Origin: Ianthella basta | Lineage: Eukaryota > Porifera > Demospongiae > Verongiida > Ianthellidae | Assembly (NCBI GenBank): GCA_964019415.1 | Contig: OZ025883.1 | Coordinates: forward strand, 6,670,256-6,734,255 | Reading direction: 5' to 3' | DNA: 64,000 nt | Shown here: positions 12,371 to 36,402 of the stretch, piece by piece | Layout of the letters: every line of letters starts with the position of its first letter | Position numbering within the stretch: position 1 is the first letter of the stretch | Position numbers and translations under genes: made by a program | The notes under the pieces: model-generated | Seen by the model: only the letters and a program-made list of their open reading frames with translations | The model's database searches: none | Told to the model about the DNA's origin: nothing

Positions 12371-12921
12371 ATTACATGATTACGAACATGAAGCCATATA
12401 TACGAATACCTAAATCTGAAAACAATACAGGGGCGCCCAAGGCGCCCCCCCCCCCCCCCCCAAAAAAAAAAACCTGCCATACAGCGAGTTGAAGGCGGTA
12501 CAGTCCCACAGTGCAACGCGGACAGATTACATAATGCCATGACATCAATTAATACTAACTGTAAACCAATAACAGATTGCACGTTAATCAGTAATCACAT
12601 TCACACACATGTACGGTCACATAATGGCATAATGTGATGCAATAATGGCATAATGTGATGCAATAGCATACTTGTAATAAAACCTCAGTTGCATGGCTGT
12701 ACTGCCACTGACACAACTCAGGCATGATTGAAGGAAGCAAATGTAGCCAGGCCATGGAATGCATACTTGACATAATTAACATGGTACAGTAATTCTACTC
12801 ATTGCTGTATAAATGGGTAGTGTGCTGTGATAGGCTCATTCTAAGGTTGCTATGGTAATGATCACACTGTTCGTTCTTTTCTATAGGTCCTTGAAAAATG
12901 CAACGGGACAGCAAAGAAGGA

Positions 12922-18913
<5,992 letters not shown>

Positions 18914-19365
18914 CTGGGGGTTCCCCTTCCCTTTATATTGTCAACACATAGGTAAGAAAACAAACATGTTGCTATAGCAACATTGTCACATGCTTCTCAT
19001 CCACCCTTGCAGGTGTGTCTATGATGTAAACAACTCACACTACATGCAATAAAGTAGTAAACAGCCCCAAAGTGTAATACTCAACAACATAAACACAAAT
19101 GTAGTCATTTTTGTAGAATTCCCAGCCCACACAGTACATATTGTACCCTAGTGTATTTTTCTAACCACAAAAATGTAGTGTAAAAAGCTGCCCATTAGTT
19201 TTTTAGCAGTTTTGCACACAACCTCCTCACTGAGTGTGTTTATGTCACTATATTCATTAGACAACACATTAGATATTGTTCTGTACTTGATGATAAGCTC
19301 TTGGCGTGAAAACATTCAATTAATGATTGTATTAAAAAGATAAGTCAATTCAATGAGATCCTCAC
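18914..19365 (+). other. 3' flank of p53 paralog B
   Basis: Matches the flanks at 1366, 21786 and 28624, with palindrome GTTGCTATAGCAAC at 18968-18981. It breaks off at TCCTCACTAA (about 19366-19370), where sequence switches in mid-exon to p53 copy D. Confidence 0.75.
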
Positions 19366-20129
19366 TAATAAACTGAAGCCAAAGAGAGTCCTGTTGGTGG
19401 CATCATTGGAGGTAGCCACAACAGAGAGGTGTGTTACTGCGTGAATGTAGTACCAGTGTGGTGTGAGGGTGAGGTGTGTGGTGAGTGAGGGGTGAGGGTG
19501 ACAGTGTGATGCAATGCGACTGAGTGAAAAACTGCAGTAAACCATCACAGCTAGCTATCACCTTCCAGCTCCCACGTACAAAGAGGACACTGGCTATACC
19601 GCAGTGTGGGAGTGACCACTGTGAGGGTACGTGTGTGTGGCAGCGCAGGCAGGGACAAGACTGAGTGGGAGGAGAAATTGTCCAAGGAAGGTGCCAGTCT
19701 CCATAGCAAAGGAGCAGAAACCTCCGACAGTGAGGGTGAGTGATGCAAGAGGGGAGGGGGTGTGGAGAAATGGAATGTTTGTACAAGTTTAAGAACATTC
19801 ATCACCCAACCAGTCTGCTCTTCTGATGGCAATGGCCCACCAAAGTGCACTATGCACTGTATGAGTCATACAACACCCTATACAGACCTTACAGTGAATC
19901 AGCATGCTTTGATGGATCTGTTCTCTTCAAACAAGCCTTCCAACGATCCACTACAAGCTCTTACCACATGAGCCGTACGAAGCACTTCACAACACTACTT
20001 GGAGTCACTCTAGTACACCAACGAGGTACATGCAGAATGTAAGAGATGGAATTATCCATTCTAGTCTGGTATACACACTAAATTCCATATTCTTCTGGAC
20101 TGCATAATTGCCTAATGCTATACCCCCCA

Positions 20130-20340
20130 GTATGGCTCATTCATTGTTTTGCAAAACCCAATCTTTTCAGGAGATACCATATTCCCTGGTACAGTTCACT
20201 CTTGATTTTCAGAAGCCCAATCTTTACAGGGGATGCTAAAATCCCTGGGGATGCCATATTCCCCGGTAAGGTTCATTCTTGATTTCAGAAGCCCAATCTT
20301 TACAGGGGATGCCATATTCCCCAGTGAAGTTCACTCTTGA
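20130..20340. repeat. Short tandem repeat with ATGCCATATTCCCC units
   Basis: Three to four diverged units of roughly 60-75 bases share GCCCAATCTTTACAGGGGAT and ATATTCCCYRGT, then TTCACTCTTGAT. They lie in the intron of copy D directly before the transposon at 20341. Confidence 0.75.
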
Positions 20341-21502
20341 CTACTCAGGCGCGTTAAGGACAGGCACACAAAATGGCGTGATGATTTATGCATACAATGT
20401 AATGCGCTTTCTTTCCCCTTGTACAACCTAGCTGAAGCTTTTGCTGTTTTCTTCGAGTGGAACAGTGGCCAAGACGTGAAGCGCGACCCACAGCTGAGGG
20501 CTAGGTGAAACGGTTGCTCTGAAAAGCGTACCCGAACTGAAGCCATTTTCAATACCAAAACAGAAAATACGGCGATCAAATCCTGGACAAATGGGAATAC
20601 ATTTTGCACTCTTCGTGTTACTACATTGTGTTCTCTAATGTGACGTAGGTACTTTAGTGTAGAACTCACCAGCGCCGAGAACGGGTCAATAGGATGCTGA
20701 ACGGAAGCATTCTGCAGCGCAAAATTCTTCCCCAAGTAAACCGACTACAATGGCAAAGAATCCTTGACCACGCAGGAGAGATTGCAATTGCCTGCTTGAA
20801 GACAGTTTTCTTAGCGAGGAGTACCTTAGAATGAAAACAACCCCCTCTTCTGTCCTTCCACCGTCATCAGTAACAATGCCATCGCATACATATCAAACTA
20901 CTGAACTTCTGCACAGCTGATCTTTGATTTGTATTACTTGCAGCTACTTGTTTTCGTTTTTTCTTTCTTTCCTTTTATTTTGTGTACTCCAGCTCACATT
21001 ACTACTAGCTAACTAACCTCTTATAGTACACACCTTGCCAGACACTGTCTATCTCAGCATTGCTGTCCCATGTATTGTGTCTGTGTCTGAGGTCACTCCC
21101 TCATTGTCTTAGCAACCTTATGTTTATCATTGTAAAGTTGAAGAATAAAGGTCTTTCCAACAAAACTCTCCAAAAGCTACCATAGCCTCTACAAACAAGC
21201 ACCTTGGCCAAAACTCGTGATTCGTAGTGCTGAATAGCGTGATGACTGCGAAACAAGCAAAGAACAACTCCTTCTTCTCCGTATGTGAATCGTTTCCGAT
21301 TCACTTAGCCATTTGCTTGGTGTCCGCCATTTTGAACTAATTGCGTCCTTAGGCCCTATCCTTTATATACGCATACAGGAAGTCGTGGTCATCATAGTTT
21401 ACACAAACAGTTTGTATAGCTATCCGCTGTATAAACAATGGGGCGGAACCCTTACAGGAAGGGCCCACAGCTGCATGGCCTGTCCTTAATGGGCCTGAGT
21501 AG
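20341..21502. mobile_element. 1.16 kb inverted-repeat DNA element in p53 copy D
   Basis: The left end CTACTCAGGCGCGTTAAGGA is mirrored at the right end by TCCTTAATGGGCCTGAGTAG. The repeat extends about 27 bases and includes AGGACAGGC. Inner parts contain two CGCCATTTTGAA-like segments but no transposase. The target duplication is not clear. It is inserted between the DNA-binding-domain exons and the coiled-coil exon of copy D. Confidence 0.6.
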
Positions 21503-21785
21503 CAATGCCAAAGAGGTATTAATATGCAACCTCTTAAAATGACTACACCACTTCACCTATAAGCAGTTGAAGAAGGAGAGAGCAGAGTGGCAGAGAATAC
21601 AGCAACAAGAAAGGCAAGCTTGGTGTCGAATGATGGCCAGGCAGCGAGAGGAACACAAGCAAATGTTGGCCGCTGAGAGGGAGGAGTACAAGCACATGCT
21701 GGAAGAGGAGAGGCTGACAGAGGAAAATGGACTTGGGTTTCCTATCAAGCAGCCACCCACACCACTGGAACTTCCCAAGTTCTGA

Positions 21786-22205
21786 GAATATAAATATAGA
21801 AATATAGAATATAGGAGGTAATAAAACTTACACCCAAGCATGTTGCTATAGCAACACTATCACATGCTTCTAATCCACCATTGTAGGTGTCTACAATGTA
21901 AACTAGTCACACAACACACAACACAAGAAGTAAACAACAGAAACACACAAAAGTAGTATATTAAAATTCCCAGACCACACACCACTTATGCACCCTAGTG
22001 TATTTTTCTCAGCAGAGAAAGTAGCCTGAAAGGTCTGACAATTTGGCTTCTGTACTTTTGCACACAACCTCCTCACTGAGTGTGTTCACGTCACTTTACT
22101 CATTAGACAACACATTAGATATTGCTCTGTATTTGATGATAAGCTCTTGGCATAGAAAATACTATATTAATGATTATATTAAAAGATAAGTCAATTGGCT
22201 GAGAT
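21786..22205 (+). other. 3' flank of p53 copy D
   Basis: Contains the palindrome GTTGCTATAGCAAC at 21842-21855 and the shared downstream text ending in GATAAGTCAATTGGCTGAGA. It then continues into the kinase exon relic at 22238. Confidence 0.75.
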
Positions 22206-22237
22206 CCTCACTAATTGTTGGTTGTGTGCGGCTGTGT

Positions 22238-22264
22238 TCACTGAGCTGTGACAAAGTGATGAAC
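22238..22264 (-). pseudogene. Orphan copy of the last coding exon of the deoxynucleoside kinase
   Basis: On the - strand, a CTCTCTCCTCTGACAG acceptor precedes VHHFVTAQ and a stop. This is the same last exon as the kinase gene at 29076-29102, with two base differences nearby. The rest of the kinase is absent here. It shows that the duplicated p53 unit included the 3' end of the convergent kinase gene. Confidence 0.75.
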
Positions 22265-22378
22265 CTGTCAGAGGAGAGAGGGCAGGTAACATCAAGTTGT
22301 GGTTGATACCAGAGCATGGAAGACTGCATGTACACACATAACAAGCACTTATACACACCACACACCACATACACACTA

Positions 22379-22451
22379 CACACACAGACACACACACACA
22401 CACACACACCACACAGACACACACACACACACACACACAGACACACACGCA

Positions 22452-22546
<95 letters not shown>
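22379..22546. repeat. (CA)n microsatellite
   Basis: About 165 bases of CA repeat with ACCACACA interruptions, between the kinase exon relic and the promoter of copy C. It matches the position of the (CA)n at 29190-29360 after copy C. Confidence 0.95.
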
Positions 22547-22548
<2 letters not shown>

Positions 22549-22559
22549 ACAGACTACAT

Positions 22560-23699
22560 TCAATACAGATAGTCCTATAATGTGTGAGCCCACATGGCAT
22601 CTCTTCTGCAGAAAGATTTAGCTGAGTGGGAGACTTTAAAGGTGAACTTGCAGCAGTACAGTCAATAATGATATTCATAGACTACATGCTGAATATTAAT
22701 GAGACTGCCGCATCATGCTAGAAGAGAATGACTCAAATTAAACGTTTCAGTGGGGGATTCTAGGGTGATTTCCACAGGGTTTCCCCCATCAGCTCCCCTT
22801 CACATCCATGACTTGCTACATATTTCATTAGCCATAGTGAAGGGCCAGTTATAGGGGAAGCCCCCTCACTCTACACCTGTCTGTACTAGACCCCATGCAT
22901 GAGTCATGCTGGGAAGATAGGTTGCTAGGCAACTAAGTGCTATGTGGCATATGTCACAGTTTGCTGACCTGTTTGTCATGTTAACTTCCAGCTCTCTCTC
23001 TCACACACAAGCACACACTGACACACACAAACACACCAACACATACAAGCATAGAAGTACACATGTGCACACACACAGTGTCACACCAGCACTCACACCC
23101 CTCACCTCCACACCCACACACTCATTAAGACGTTCATACACGCACACTCTTACACCCTACACACCTCACAAACAGCACACCCGGAAGCGCAACTAAATTA
23201 ATGTTATTCATAGGTTGGGGTTCGTGGCCCTTCACAGTACAAACATACCCAGGGGAAGCCCCAGGACTACAGGAAGCTAATCAGACCTTTGGCGCGCAGG
23301 AAGGTGAAGCAAGCGATTTTGGGACACACAGGCCAATGTTCTGTTTACCCATTATGGCTACTAGGAATGCATATGTCATTGTCATCAATTAAGGCTAATA
23401 CATCAACAATACAGGTTACTGGGTGGGTGTGTGTGTGTATTACAGTATAGCTACTATAGAATTATACATCAACTGTGCACAAATACTAGTCTAGTGATAC
23501 CGTATAATAGTGAGTGTAATGTTAACATAATGACCACTGACAACACACCCCCTGCACAGTGCATTCCAGCACCAGCTATAAAAGCAGGCACTACCTTCCT
23601 AAGCTGAAGTAACACCAGAGAGAAAAAGCTAGCGGGACAGGAAGTGTTTAGTTCTCTTCTGTCTTGTAATTGGTACTGAGAGGTGACACAGCCTGCAGC
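22560..23699 (+). promoter_or_regulatory. Promoter region of p53 paralog C
   Basis: Homologous to 12922-14375 and 1-1365. A TATA box TATAAAAG lies at 23577-23584, 116-123 bases before the ATG. A perfect palindrome GTTGCTAGGCAAC at 22921-22933 resembles an RFX-type X-box. A 400-base segment with many CACACA and CTCACA words (22990-23200) has no match in the other promoters. Confidence 0.65.
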
Positions 23700-28623
<4,924 letters not shown>

Positions 28624-29075
28624 CTGGGGGTTCCCCTTCCTCTTATACATATCGTCAACACATAGGTAAGAAAACAAACATGTTGCTATAGCAACACTGT
28701 CACATGCTCCTACTCCACCATTGCAGGTGTGTCCATGATGTAAAAGTGTAACATTCAACAACACAACAACAAAAGTAATTTTGTAGAATTCCCATCTCAC
28801 ACATGACTTATTTTACATAGTGTACCCCAGTGTATACCATTTTTCTAACCACAAACAAGTAGCTTGAAAAGCTGCCCTTGCCATTAGTTTTGTAGTGGTT
28901 TTGTACACAACCCCACACTGTGTGTGTTCACATCACTTTACTTTTTGGACAACATATTAGACTTAGCTCTGTATTTGATGAAAGGTTCTTGGTGAGAAAA
29001 CAATTAATAATTCTAATAAATAGATAAGTCAATTGGCTGAGATCCTCACTAATTGTTGGTTGTGTGTGGCTGTGT
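28624..29075 (+). other. 3' flank of p53 paralog C
   Basis: Contains the palindrome GTTGCTATAGCAAC at 28682-28695 and shared downstream text. It ends at the kinase last exon, so the p53 array and the kinase are convergent with only about 450 bases between stop codons. Confidence 0.75.
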
Positions 29076-32287
<3,212 letters not shown>

Positions 32288-32314
32288 GTTGCTCGGGTGT
32301 CGTCTGCATAGGTG
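32288..32314. promoter_or_regulatory. Candidate bidirectional promoter, kinase / NHP2
   Basis: Only 27 bases separate the first ATG of the kinase (-, 32287) and the ATG of NHP2 (+, 32315); 72 bases if the kinase starts at 32242. No TATA box lies between. Transcription start sites must overlap or lie inside the opposite gene, or the kinase uses the inner start. Confidence 0.5.
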
Positions 32315-32830
32315 ATGGGCAAGACAAAGAAAGAGACGGACAATGAACCGGAGGCGGTAGAGGTGGGGGACACGGCATTGAGTAGAACAGAAGGTGATGC
32401 AGAAGAAAGTGCAGCGTCACTAAAGGACGAGCTCTCCTATGAAGACTTGGTTGAGCGTGTGTGCCCTATTGCGAAACCTTTGGCTTCCAAAAAGCTAACC
32501 AAACGCGTTTACAAAACAGCAAAGAAAGCTTCAAAAGCGAAGTCCATCCGGAGAGGCGTTCGAGAGGTAGTGAAGAGCTTGCGAAAAGGGGAGAAAGGTC
32601 TGGTGGTGTTGGCAGGGGACGTCTCACCCATTGACGTCATCACCCACATCCCAGTGTATTGTGAGGACAAGTCTATCCCTTATGTGTACATCCCATCACG
32701 ACGGGACCTGGGCAGTGCTATCCAGACCAAGCGACCTACCAGCGCCATTCTGATAAAGAAACACACTGACTTTGAAAGTCATTTTACAAAGTGTTTTGAT
32801 GAGGTAAAAGCACTGCCGCTACCTATTTGA
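32315..32830 (+). CDS. NHP2: NHP2, H/ACA ribonucleoprotein subunit 2
   Basis: Intronless, 171 residues, close to the size of animal NHP2 (153 in human) with a longer acidic N terminus. NHP2 is an L7Ae-type RNA-binding protein that joins dyskerin, NOP10 and GAR1 in H/ACA particles for pseudouridylation and telomerase RNA in the nucleolus. Visible motifs: KKLTKRVYKTAKKASKAKSI, RRGVREVVKSLRKGEKGLVV, LAGDVSPIDVITHIPVYCED and YVYIPSRRDLGSA, in the order of the family. A GTG just upstream is in frame, but the ATG at 32315 is the better start. Confidence 0.95.
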   Translation: MGKTKKETDNEPEAVEVGDTALSRTEGDAEESAASLKDELSYEDLVERVCPIAKPLASKKLTKRVYKTAKKASKAKSIRRGVREVVKSLRKGEKGLVVLAGDVSPIDVITHIPVYCEDKSIPYVYIPSRRDLGSAIQTKRPTSAILIKKHTDFESHFTKCFDEVKALPLPI

Positions 32831-33301
32831 TTTTACTTTTCCTGTGAAATTTTCAGTATAATACGGTCCTGCGTGTGGGCAGTGGAGTTACTGCATGATG
32901 TGGGTGTGTGTGTGTGGGGGGGGGTGGAATGGGAGGAAACATCAGCGTCACCCTTCTGGAGTCCGTTTGACGTCTGTTCACTGTAGAGGTGGCAGGTGAT
33001 TTTAAATTCGTTGGTGCTAACTGTGCCAGGGAAGGTCTGGGCTGTATGCACAAGTAGGCGCCCCTATCCAAGCATAAACAGTAGCACGGCGACTTTCACA
33101 AGCATTCACAAAGGACTGAATTGAGTGGGTAGGGCCTTTTAGTTTCAAAATGGCCGTAGCAAGTGTCGGTAACGTGTTTTTGAATTTAATCTGTTGCGCG
33201 AGCCGAGTGTGCGTTCTTCCCCGATACAGGCGCGAGATTCCTCTCGAGACTGCCTGCCATCTTCGCTACTCGGTAGCCCGCTCTGTTCGGCCTGGTAGAC
33301 A

Positions 33302-35695
33302 ATGGACACGGCGCGGGATTCGCTGGTAAACCACGTTTCGACTTCAGATGGAGCGGAATTTGAAGAGGCCGCTGCGGAGGAGCCACAACGAGGAATTAGT
33401 GGTTCTCGCAGACCGCCCCTCCTCTGTGTGCAGTGCACTCATGAGCTGAGAGACCCCCACCTCCTGTGCTGTCTGCACTGTGTGTGCAAAAAGTGTCTGG
33501 AGAGAGTGGAGCAACAAGATGGCCATCTGAAGTGCCCCCAGTGTGGGGACACTTCTACAGCGATCCATCCAGCAGAAACAGAATCACATTCAGTGTTACG
33601 AAGTCACTGCTTGTCTTCACCTGTCAGCCATGCCCCAATTCCAATCACCGTTAACAGCCAACAGGAAGACCTCGAACAAGCTAAAACAAAGTGCACAAAC
33701 AAATTCTGTTCTTTGCCCGACTTCCCCGAAGCAGCGGTACACTGTGTGGACTGTGATGTGTACTTCTGCAGCCATTGTCTCGAGGGGCATCGGATGATGG
33801 GAAAACTGACAGAGAAGCACTTGTTGTGTCCTGTGACATCGGACGTGGTGGGGGAGGGCCCCAAAAGAGAGTTCTGCCCCTCCCACCGCGGGCAGCTGCT
33901 GCAGCACTACTGTGAGCGCTGCAATTGTGTTTTCTGCAGAGAGTGTACCACAGCTGAAGGGATGCCTGGTGGTCACGCTTTGAAGCCATTAGACGGGGCA
34001 GTATTTGGTCACGTTGAGGACGTGGTGAAGTTATTTGAGGACACCGTGAGTGAGTGCTGCGTGAAGTATGAGAAGGCACTAAGCGAGTGTGTGGCCCATG
34101 AAACCTCCATTGAGCGCTACAGTGAGGCAGCACTGTCAGAAATCCATGCATATTTCAACATTTTCCGTGGGGTATTGAGGAGAAGAGAGGAGGCCATGGA
34201 GCAGCGAGTTGAGAAGGCTAGACAACGGAAGAAGAACCATGTCATTGAGAAGGTGAAGCAATACTCCAAAGACAAGGAGAGTCTAGAAGGTATCAGGGGA
34301 GCCATGGAACTCCTCGTGGATGGAGGTTTGCATCAGGTCCTTCCACTTGTACCACTGGTGGCCAGTCGGAGAGAGGCTTTGGTTGAGCTAGGCAATAAAG
34401 AGCGTTTTGACTCAACAATATCTCCATGTGTTGGGTTTGTATCAGACAGGGAGCAGAGTGGGGCAGTTGTAGCAGCTATCAGCAAGTTGGGTCACATCCA
34501 GGAGGGTGCATCTGCTCTCCATTGCACAGTGGACCCCAAACTGGATACAATCTCTCAGCTTTCTGACCAGCCAGTTGTATTGACTCTGACTGCAGTGGAC
34601 AGCAGCAACATCCCCTGCAGCAGTGGAGGAGAGAGCGTCCAGGCCTTCCTCCGCCCCAGGCCTCCAGTCTCAGGGCCGTCCATCGCAGCTAAGGTGGAGG
34701 ACAGGGAGAATGGTCAGTACACGATCACTCTGGAGGAGATGAGCAGGAAAGGCGAGTTTGAACTGTGCATTTTGGTCAACAGATGTCACATCCCGGGCAG
34801 CCCATCTCTAGTTGTAGCTCACAATGAAGGTGACACATCCCCAGACCTTCCCCCGCCCACGTATGATGTCAGCATTGATATGAGTGGCAGATATGGCATC
34901 AGTCAAGGCTTTCTCCAGTTCCCTTCCACCCCCGGTCGATTGTGGGGAATCGCTGTCTCCCCCAATGGAACGATATTTGTGGCAGACAACAGTAGTGGGC
35001 AGATCCATGTGTTTGATGAGCAGAGAAAACACAAGGTTGCCTTGAACTTTGGCAAGCATGGCTCAATGTGGTACCCACGTGGCCTAGCCACAAATAAAGA
35101 GGGACACCTCTTTGTTGCCAATGACAACGGGATCGATGTTTTCACTGAAGATGGGAAGTTTATACAACGCTTCTGCCAGGGTGCTGAGCTGAGTGGTGCT
35201 AGTGACGTTGCCATTAGCAACGCTGACCATCGTGTCTATGTCGCGGATACTTACAACCACTGCATTGCTGTCTTCTCTCAAGATGGCCGCCGCCTTCACA
35301 CTTTCGGCTCAAAGGGGAGTGGACAGGGCCAGTTTGACCGTCCCAGTGGACTTGCTCTTTCCTCCAGTGGGCTTCGTCTCTTTGTCAGTGACTGGGGCAG
35401 CTCCCGCATTCAAGTGTTCACTGCCGATGGAGTGTATATCAGCGAGTTCGGACATAACCTACTGAACTACCCCCGCCATTTGGTTACTACGAGCAATGGA
35501 AGGATCTTTGTGGCCGACAATGGCAATAACAGGATAGCTGTATTCTCCGAGCTTGGTGAGGTGGTGGGGGTGTTTGGACACCAGGGGCTGGAGGCAGGGT
35601 GCTTGTGGAACCCAACTGCTCTGGTACTGGACACTAATGGCCAGCTCCTGGTCACAGAGTACAACAACGCACGAGTGCAAATTTTCCAAATATGA
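33302..35695 (+). CDS. TRIM-NHL protein, copy 1 (RING E3 ubiquitin ligase type)
   Basis: Intronless, 797 residues. Domains in order: RING about 42-81 (CVQC, HCVCKKC, CPQC), B-box 1 about 131-173, B-box 2 about 192-225 (CPSH, CERC, CREC), coiled coil about 233-350 with IEKVKQYSKDKESLEGIR, filamin-type immunoglobulin repeat about 405-508 (ENGQYTITLEE, HIPGSPSLVV), then six NHL propeller repeats about 540-797 with units such as NGTIFVADNSSGQIHVFDE and LFVSDWGSSRIQVF. This is the layout of TRIM2/3/71 proteins, which ubiquitinate targets and in some cases bind RNA through the propeller. Which target is used here cannot be said. A near-identical sister lies 3.46 kb downstream. Confidence 0.93.
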   Translation: MDTARDSLVNHVSTSDGAEFEEAAAEEPQRGISGSRRPPLLCVQCTHELRDPHLLCCLHCVCKKCLERVEQQDGHLKCPQCGDTSTAIHPAETESHSVLRSHCLSSPVSHAPIPITVNSQQEDLEQAKTKCTNKFCSLPDFPEAAVHCVDCDVYFCSHCLEGHRMMGKLTEKHLLCPVTSDVVGEGPKREFCPSHRGQLLQHYCERCNCVFCRECTTAEGMPGGHALKPLDGAVFGHVEDVVKLFEDTVSECCVKYEKALSECVAHETSIERYSEAALSEIHAYFNIFRGVLRRREEAMEQRVEKARQRKKNHVIEKVKQYSKDKESLEGIRGAMELLVDGGLHQVLPLVPLVASRREALVELGNKERFDSTISPCVGFVSDREQSGAVVAAISKLGHIQEGASALHCTVDPKLDTISQLSDQPVVLTLTAVDSSNIPCSSGGESVQAFLRPRPPVSGPSIAAKVEDRENGQYTITLEEMSRKGEFELCILVNRCHIPGSPSLVVAHNEGDTSPDLPPPTYDVSIDMSGRYGISQGFLQFPSTPGRLWGIAVSPNGTIFVADNSSGQIHVFDEQRKHKVALNFGKHGSMWYPRGLATNKEGHLFVANDNGIDVFTEDGKFIQRFCQGAELSGASDVAISNADHRVYVADTYNHCIAVFSQDGRRLHTFGSKGSGQGQFDRPSGLALSSSGLRLFVSDWGSSRIQVFTADGVYISEFGHNLLNYPRHLVTTSNGRIFVADNGNNRIAVFSELGEVVGVFGHQGLEAGCLWNPTALVLDTNGQLLVTEYNNARVQIFQI

Positions 35696-36276
35696 CAAGA
35701 TTTATGTTTTCACAGTAACACATGCAGTTTGATCCAATACAATGGGCATATATATGCATTGGCATGATATGTACAACTGTAAGGATTACTGTAATGTATG
35801 TGTTCATCAAAAATGTCAATTCTTTCGTGACATTTTTACCATTTTGTATTACATTTTCTACTGCATGTGTGTGGCACTGAGTTTGGCTCTGTATTTATTG
35901 CAGTTTATTACGGAAATGTAATAGTAATTTCCCAGCCATGCAGAGCCAACATGAGTAGTGCTGTGAAAAGAAATCAGGTTGTCAGTAGCGAGCAATTAAC
36001 ACAGCTGCTGTCCACTGGGTGCACACTATAGGAAGGTTGCTTGTCTGTATAATTATACCATTGTAATGGGATGATGAGAAGTACAGACAATTAAAACCAT
36101 GAAATGTATGGGCATGGTTGACAAGCAGGGATGACACAAACAGAGGGTATAACTGTACAACAAGCAGATAATTATACAAACAAACAACAAAGATCAACAT
36201 TCTAGGGATACAATAACAATAACAAAGGATACAAACAACAGATATAAACACAATAAACAGGGACATCTACACAGCT

Positions 36277-36400
36277 ATATGAGACGAGTCAGAACTCGGG
36301 GTCACTGTCCACTTCAGACTCTTCGTCCCATTCATATGACAGCTTGTCGTCTCCTTCACCCTCACCAATCAACCTCCTTATCGTACTCCCAGCCTTCATC
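36277..36400 (-). pseudogene. Truncated CEP19 3' end left by tandem duplication
   Basis: On the - strand this encodes GEGEGDDKLSYEWDEESEVD and a stop, matching the C terminus of CEP19 at 39784. Upstream of it the sequence switches to the leader of TRIM copy 2. It has no promoter or other exons of its own. Confidence 0.9.
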
Positions 36401-36402
36401 TC

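Larger units (their letters stand above)
19366..21785 (+). pseudogene. p53-family copy D, 5'-truncated and rearranged
   Basis: It starts inside the exon equivalent to 26999-27131 of copy C (KLKPKRVLLVASLEVATTER, ending at 19428). It continues with 19569-19735, which has VRVRVCGSAGRDKTEWEEK (human R273, R280 and D281 kept). The next exon starts at 19814 with VCSSDGNGPPK, then runs straight into sequence that is intronic in copy C, with a stop at 19969-19971. A coiled-coil exon (about 21564-21785, QREEHKQMLAAEREEYKHM) ends the copy but its phase does not match the exon before. With no N terminus, no zinc site and no promoter of its own, D is a host-gene relic. Expression as a truncated product cannot be excluded. 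Confidence 0.75.
32943..36400. repeat. Tandem duplication unit 1 (TRIM-NHL plus CEP19 tail)
   Basis: Sequence from CACCCTTCTGGAGTCCGTTTG (32950) to CCTTCATCTCC (about 36400) is repeated at 36403 to about 39900 with an offset near 3460. The unit contains one whole TRIM-NHL gene, its leader and its 3' flank, and the 3' end of CEP19. At the junction the short word CCTTCATCTCC is shared by both sides, suggesting microhomology-mediated joining. Confidence 0.9.

Noticed and set aside
33604-34151. Antisense ORFs over the TRIM genes
   Set aside because: They are shadows of the 797-residue sense frames and follow their codon pattern.
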